A stretch of 64,000 bases of DNA from Natrinema pellirubrum DSM 15624 (lineage in GTDB: Archaea > Halobacteriota > Halobacteria > Halobacteriales > Natrialbaceae): contig NC_019962.1 of NCBI RefSeq assembly GCF_000230735.2, positions 3,348,001 through 3,412,000 of the forward strand, read 5' to 3'. Below the pieces are notes generated by a model that was not told the DNA's origin, did no database searches, and saw only the letters and a list, made by a program, of their open reading frames with translations. Below are positions 60,462 to 64,000 of the stretch, in pieces. Position 1 is the first letter of the stretch. Each line of letters opens with the position of its first letter. The position numbers and the translations under genes are program-made.

Positions 60462-61220
60462 CTACGACTCCGATTCGGACGGCGATGCGTCGCCGGTCTC
60501 GGTCGCGTCCGGCAGGTTCGGATCGCGGTAGGGATTGCGGCCGTAGGCCGGCAACTCGTCCTCGAGTTGCTCCTTCAGGACGCGACGGAGCCGGTTCAGG
60601 CTCGTCGTATCCAGCCCGTAGTCGGCTGCGAGCCGCTCGAACGTCTCCTCGTCGGTGATATCGTGGGCCCGGTACTGGGCGAACAGCTCCTCCATGCGGT
60701 CGGCCGACAGCGCCTGCGCGTCGATCTCGTCGAGCCCGAAGTACTGCTTCCGGTCGACGTCGACCACGTGGCGGATCACCACCAGCGCCACCTTCTCGAT
60801 GGCGCGCTGACTACCGAACTCGGTGAGATCGATCTCGTCCATGACCCCCAGCGCCAGATCGCGCTGCCACGGCGTCACCTCTAAGGCGTTACACAGCGCC
60901 TGCGTGGTCCGCAGTCGATCGAGGTGGTGGGCACGCTCGCTGTAGCCCGGCGTGGCCGCGTGCTGTTCGTCGTGGAGACGGCGCACGCTCTCGGAGAGGT
61001 CGGCGTCGGGCGACTCCGCCCGGCCGATGACCGTCGCACTCGGCGTGACGACGCCCCACTGGCGGACCGTCGAGTCGCGCTGGACGTCCGCCCGCGAGAG
61101 CGAGCCGGAGCCGGGTCGGGTCTCGAGGCGGCGCTCGCCGTCCGGATCGGCGTGGGAGCCGTCGGTCTCGGCCGCGACTGGCTCGGTAGCTGGACCGGAG
61201 TCGGCACCGTCGTCTTGCAT
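60462..61220 (-). CDS. rpoeps: DNA-directed RNA polymerase subunit epsilon (haloarchaeal)
   Basis: A 252-residue protein restricted to haloarchaea and annotated as RNA polymerase epsilon. Diagnostic parts are RQWGVVTPSATVIGR, RLHDEQHAATPGYSERAHHLDRLRTTQALCNALEVTPWQRDLALG and FGSQRAIEKVALVVIRHVVDVDR. I begin at the ATG 61220; CTTTTTCAC lies about 30 bp upstream. The frame stays open upstream to a GTG inside repeat copy 1 (61412), which would add a basic 64-residue extension of no domain character. Confidence 0.85.
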   Translation of the reverse strand: MQDDGADSGPATEPVAAETDGSHADPDGERRLETRPGSGSLSRADVQRDSTVRQWGVVTPSATVIGRAESPDADLSESVRRLHDEQHAATPGYSERAHHLDRLRTTQALCNALEVTPWQRDLALGVMDEIDLTEFGSQRAIEKVALVVIRHVVDVDRKQYFGLDEIDAQALSADRMEELFAQYRAHDITDEETFERLAADYGLDTTSLNRLRRVLKEQLEDELPAYGRNPYRDPNLPDATETGDASPSESES

Positions 61221-61396
61221 CGTCTGTCGCTCGGAGAGGGAGCGTGAAAAAGGCTCGCTCCGTCGGATCGATCGGCTGGACGGACTGACAGGTCCGCTAA
61301 CAGGTTTTCCCGGGCGGGCGGAAACTCGAGCGGACGGTTCACTGCCGGCTCGGAGAGCAACGCCGTCGCTCGAGGGTGGTGGCGGTTCGCGAAAAG

Positions 61397-61443
61397 CCCT
61401 TCGTAGCTTCACCTTGTGACCAGAACCACTTAAAGAACGAACC
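61397..61443. repeat. 47-bp repeat, copy 1 (TCAC-N3-GTGA dyad plus TATA-like box)
   Basis: Core features are TTCACCTTGTGACCAGA and CACTTAAAGAACGAACC. It differs from copy 3 (62623-62669) at only three adjacent positions. The inner TCAC-CTT-GTGA is an inverted repeat, and CTTAAAG resembles an archaeal box A read in either direction. About 190 bp upstream of rpoeps. Confidence 0.8.
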
Positions 61444-61592
61444 GTCGGTTGCGATCACGCTCAGTCGTCGATGGCCCCGCTCGAGCCCCATTCGAAATCA
61501 GAATCGTGGTCGCCGAGTCACAGGACTGGGCGACTGAGGCCGACGAGACGCGTCGCTACCCAGTGAGCCAGACCCGAGAAGAACCGGTCTCC

Positions 61593-61636
61593 CGTCGTAT
61601 CTTCACCTTGTGACCAGAGACACTTAAAGAACGACG
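61593..61636. repeat. 45-bp repeat, copy 2
   Basis: Has TTCACCTTGTGACCAGA and CACTTAAAGAACGACG. Flank CGTCGTAT replaces TTCGTAG. On the minus strand similarity to copy 3 continues for roughly 30 bp beyond the core (CGGTTCTTCTCGGGT versus CGGTCTTCTCGCGGT). No gene lies between copy 1 and copy 2 (150 bp). Confidence 0.8.
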
Positions 61637-61646
61637 CCGACGCAAG

Positions 61647-62567
61647 CTATCGGACCGCCGCGATCAGGTCGTCGACGAACCCGTCGAGTCGGGCCGGATC
61701 GGGGCCGGCCCGCGCGTGAACGTCTGGATCGATCTCCCGCGGCGGCTGGGCGAACGACCGACCCACGGCGTCGCCGACCCGTTCGCCGCCCTCGCCGGCT
61801 CGTTTTCGCTCGAGGAGGTCTCGAGCCCGTTCGATCCGGTCGGCGTCGAAGACGGCGGGCGCTTGCTCGGTGAGAAACGACTCGAACTCGAGCGCGGGCA
61901 GGTCGTGGTCGCCTTGGTCCCCAGTAGTCTTCAGGTACCGCGCGGCCATCGCCGCGCGGGTAATCGTCAGGTTTCGCTTCACGGTGGGCTTCGTCTGGGT
62001 TTCCCGAAAGCGGTCGTCGTCGGCCGCCACCGTCGTCGTCCCGTCGTCGGTCTCGACGAGGTATTCGCCGTCGCGCGCCTCCAGAATCGGAAAGAGTTCG
62101 TCGTCGCTCCGGACCAGGTGGTGCGAGAGGTACTTCCGGTAGTTGCTCGTCGCGATGCCCCGCCACGCGTGATAGAGGTCCATCGGATTGTACGTCCGCT
62201 CGACGTACGCCCTGAGAGCCGCGGGGTCGAACGCGGTCCGATAACGGATCGGGCTCCGGAGCAGGTCGATCGCCCCGTCGTTGGAGTCGGCCAGCAGGCG
62301 CGCGAACGTCCGGGCGTCCCAGCCCTGATACTCGAACTCGCCGTACTCCTCGACGACCGTCTCCGGCGGGCCCTCGAGGTGGGCGTATCGACGCAGGTCG
62401 GTCGGAACGAAGACGAACCCCACGTCGTAATCGCTGTCGGGACTGGCCGCACCCCACGCGTGGCTGCCGCGGGCGACCGCCAACGGGATCGCGACGTCGC
62501 GGTCTCGCTCGATCGTCGTCAAGTGGTCGTCGACGGTCGTACGGACGGCTGCCGAGACGGTAGTCAT
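61647..62567 (-). CDS. COG3541-type (YcgL/RlaP-like) nucleotidyltransferase
   Basis: A 306-residue member of the DNA polymerase beta superfamily. RGSHAWGAASPDSDYDVGFVFV contains the GS motif and the DxD-type pair (SDYDV); RAHLEGP...FEYQGWDARTFARLLADSNDGAIDLLRSP and RKYLSHHL belong to the COG3541 helical part. Related proteins include RlaP of RNA-repair gene sets, so nucleotide addition to an RNA end is possible, but no RtcB or partner is adjacent. Two repeat copies lie on each side of this gene, and copy 3 supplies its most promoter-like sequence. Confidence 0.82.
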   Translation of the reverse strand: MTTVSAAVRTTVDDHLTTIERDRDVAIPLAVARGSHAWGAASPDSDYDVGFVFVPTDLRRYAHLEGPPETVVEEYGEFEYQGWDARTFARLLADSNDGAIDLLRSPIRYRTAFDPAALRAYVERTYNPMDLYHAWRGIATSNYRKYLSHHLVRSDDELFPILEARDGEYLVETDDGTTTVAADDDRFRETQTKPTVKRNLTITRAAMAARYLKTTGDQGDHDLPALEFESFLTEQAPAVFDADRIERARDLLERKRAGEGGERVGDAVGRSFAQPPREIDPDVHARAGPDPARLDGFVDDLIAAVR

Positions 62568-62638
62568 AGCTGTCGCTCAAGGCCGGTGAGAACGACACCG
62601 CGAGAAGACCGGGTGACGAATGCCCTTCGTAGCTTCAC
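62564..62638 (-). CDS. Candidate 24-codon leader ORF before the nucleotidyltransferase
   Basis: From a GTG inside repeat copy 3 the minus strand reads MKLRRAFVTRSS...LERQL and stops at TGA overlapping the ATG of the nucleotidyltransferase in ATGA. Copy 2 gives a comparable short frame (MKIRRETGSSRVWLTG) and copy 1 a frame with MKLRRAF. Conservation could be due only to the DNA repeat, and the TATA-like box is slightly too close (about 20 bp) for a leaderless GTG. Tentative. Confidence 0.3.
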   Translation of the reverse strand: MKLRRAFVTRSSRGVVLTGLERQL

Positions 62639-62669
62639 CTTGTGACCAGAGGTACTTAAAGAACGAACC
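62623..62669. repeat. 47-bp repeat, copy 3
   Basis: Same TTCACCTTGTGACCAGA and ACTTAAAGAACGAACC core as copy 1, with GGT in place of ACC before ACTT. It lies 56-102 bp upstream of the nucleotidyltransferase start, so the minus-strand CTTTAAG box would begin a transcript with a leader of about 60 nt. Confidence 0.8.
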
Positions 62670-62740
62670 CCAGGCATCGCGATAGCTCGGACGGAGCGTT
62701 GCAACTGCCGAACGGAACACCCGGAGAACGGCCGCCGACT

Positions 62741-62789
62741 TCCCGTCATAGCTCCACTTTGTGACCAGAGATACTTAAAGAAACGACGG
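62741..62789. repeat. 48-bp repeat, copy 4 (most divergent)
   Basis: CTCCACTTTGTGACCAGAG and ATACTTAAAGAAACGACGG; the dyad is weakened to CAC-TTT-GTG and one extra A follows the box. It is 81-129 bp upstream of mptA on the plus strand. Confidence 0.75.
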
Positions 62790-62869
62790 CTCGAGCCGCC
62801 GTCGGCACCGGGGCGCAAGCGACCCCCGGTTCCGAAAGGTTGAATCGCCCGCTGCCCTGAATGCGGCCA

Positions 62870-63796
62870 ATGAGTCATCAGTTGCCGGACGTGCAGGCCA
62901 CGTCACCCGACGTCACCGTCGGCCTGAGCCAGGTCGGCGTCACCGGCGTCGACAAACTCGTCAAGATCGCCCGCGAGGGCAAACGACCGATCGTCCTCAC
63001 CGCCGAGTTCGAGGTCTTCGTCGACCTACCGGGCTGGCGCAAAGGGGCCGACATGAGCCGCAACATGGAGGTCATCGACGAGATCCTCGAGGACGCGACC
63101 CGCGAGGAGGCCTACGGCGTCGAGGAAGTCTGTGGCGAGGCCGCCGAACGGCTGCTCGAGAAACACGACTACACCTCGAAGGCGGAGGTCTCGATGGAAG
63201 CGGAGTTCATGCGCCGCGAGCAGACCCCCGCGAGCGACCGCGAGACCCAACACACGGTCGACATCGTCGCCTCGGCGACGGCGACCGACGAGGGGACTCG
63301 CGAGGAGATCGGCGCGACGGTCACCGGGATGACCGTCTGTCCCTGCTCGCAGGGGATGTCCGCCGCCCGCGCGAAGGAGACCCTCGAGGACTTAGGCGTC
63401 GAGGAGGAGACGATCACGGAGTTCTTAGAGGGAGTTCCGCAGCCGGGCCACTCCCAGCGAGGGCACGCGACGCTGACCGTCGAGGCCAGCGGCGACCCTG
63501 AAGTCGATCTGAACGACATCATCGACATCGCCCGGGACTCGATGAGCGCGCGGATCTACAACCTCGCGAAACGGCCCGACGAGGACCACATGACCTACGC
63601 GGCCCACGCCGACGCGAAGTTCGTCGAGGACTGTGTGCGCGCGCTGGCGGAGGGCGTCGTCGACGAGTTCGACCACCTCGACGACGACGCGGTGATCACG
63701 ATGAGCCAATCCAACGACGAGTCGATCCACCAGCACAACGCCCACGCCGAGCGAGTCGTCAAGCTGGGGACGCTGCGCGACGAGATCGACCGTTAA
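62870..63796 (+). CDS. mptA: GTP cyclohydrolase MptA (archaeal FolE2 type)
   Basis: A 308-residue, Fe(II)-type GTP cyclohydrolase that opens tetrahydromethanopterin/folate and, in haloarchaea, archaeosine-related pterin synthesis. Conserved blocks are [40 protein letters not shown] (metal-binding Cys), [13 protein letters not shown] and [18 protein letters not shown] (His). Start at 62870 (MSHQLPDVQ) with GGTTGAATC about 27 bp upstream. Converges on and overlaps by four bases the next minus-strand gene. Confidence 0.93.
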   Translation: MSHQLPDVQATSPDVTVGLSQVGVTGVDKLVKIAREGKRPIVLTAEFEVFVDLPGWRKGADMSRNMEVIDEILEDATREEAYGVEEVCGEAAERLLEKHDYTSKAEVSMEAEFMRREQTPASDRETQHTVDIVASATATDEGTREEIGATVTGMTVCPCSQGMSAARAKETLEDLGVEEETITEFLEGVPQPGHSQRGHATLTVEASGDPEVDLNDIIDIARDSMSARIYNLAKRPDEDHMTYAAHADAKFVEDCVRALAEGVVDEFDHLDDDAVITMSQSNDESIHQHNAHAERVVKLGTLRDEIDR

Positions 63797-64000
63797 AACT
63801 CGAGCGGGTCGGCTTCTTCCCACCGCGGGACGAACTCCTCGTGGACGTTCGCGGCGAACTCCGGATCCTTCAGATCGATCATGGCGAAGGCCTCGCCCGA
63901 GGACAGTGGGTTAGGGACCTGAATGCAGACCTCGACGCCGTCGATGATGTTGAACGAGCCCGTGATGTCATCGTTCGTGCGGACGTCGAAGTCATCTCGC
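63793..64000 (-). CDS. C-terminus of a TrmB-like sugar-responsive regulator, cut by window edge
   Basis: Sixty-eight codons and a stop are visible, reading to the window end: a segment [20 protein letters not shown], then [20 protein letters not shown] and a final [13 protein letters not shown]. This resembles the C-terminal sugar-binding domain end of haloarchaeal TrmB regulators (EAFAMI, WE.A.PL). The DNA-binding part would lie outside the window. The stop overlaps the mptA stop codon. Confidence 0.65.
   Translation of the reverse strand, partial: RDDFDVRTNDDITGSFNIIDGVEVCIQVPNPLSSGEAFAMIDLKDPEFAANVHEEFVPRWEEADPLEF

Noticed and set aside
61716-62645. Plus-strand frame ending in ALRSFTL over the nucleotidyltransferase
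   Set aside because: Antisense shadow; the similar ending to another frame near 61419 comes from the repeat copies.
61397-62789. CRISPR array
   Set aside because: Only four copies, unequal spacing (196, 1030 and 118 bp), an intervening gene and no cas genes.

Overview
The window is chromosomal DNA from an extremely halophilic archaeon (class Halobacteria; the gene set and very high G+C would fit the Natrialbales, but I cannot fix the genus). The evidence is acidic proteins throughout, haloarchaeal signatures (HalOD1, amphi-Trp, Hvo_1808-type surface proteins, RNA polymerase epsilon, a fused double histone, MptA, HMG-CoA reductase), and many starts with a TATA-like box about 26-30 bp upstream and no ribosome binding site, that is, leaderless transcripts.

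Layout. 1-4.4 kb: end of the CCA-adding enzyme, then a histone deacetylase, a double histone and a multi-OB replication protein A on the minus strand. 4.3-5.9 kb: tRNA-Arg with partial copies of its own 3' end, a small 4-TM protein and an unusually long RNase P RNA. 6-20.5 kb: AMMECR1, nicotinate phosphoribosyltransferase, two tandem Hvo_1808-family surface proteins, a nicotinamidase-like hydrolase, two copies of a tiny two-gene unit (26 + 54 residues), then nadC - MFS transporter - nadB - nadA. 20.7-32 kb: sugar dehydrogenase, LLM flavoprotein, HMG-CoA reductase, histidine kinase, SMR pump, cupin, acetyltransferase, isocitrate dehydrogenase with a hairpin array at its 3' end, zinc micro-proteins and methionine aminopeptidase. 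32-42 kb: HIT, cupin, redox and regulatory genes, a tRNA methylthiotransferase, cold-shock protein, AI-2E-type permease, HNH and Usp proteins. 42-46.5 kb: uridine phosphorylase, HalOD1, PfkB kinase, DUF63 and ribose-1,5-bisphosphate isomerase, all minus strand. 46.6-64 kb: SecF/SecD, tRNA-Thr, enoyl-CoA hydratase, NAD synthetase, tRNA-Gly, TFB, membrane and Usp proteins, an amphi-Trp protein, a KaiC-like ATPase, NAD kinase, DsbA-like oxidoreductase, RNA polymerase epsilon, a nucleotidyltransferase bracketed by four copies of a ~45-bp repeat, MptA, and the C-terminus of a TrmB-like regulator.

Two metabolic themes stand out. Nearly the whole NAD(P) pathway is here (nadA, nadB, nadC, pncB, a pncA-like gene, nadE, NAD kinase); only the mononucleotide adenylyltransferase is missing. 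The 42-46 kb cluster has the enzymes that carry nucleoside-derived ribose through ribose-1-phosphate and ribose-1,5-bisphosphate to ribulose-1,5-bisphosphate.

The least explained structures are the duplicated, translationally coupled micro-operon at 11834-12440; the four-copy repeat with a TCAC-N3-GTGA dyad beside a TATA-like box at 61397-62789; the five perfect hairpins behind icd at 28432-28572; tRNA-Arg 3'-end fragments at 4553-4675; and tandem, compensating hairpins inside the RNase P RNA gene.
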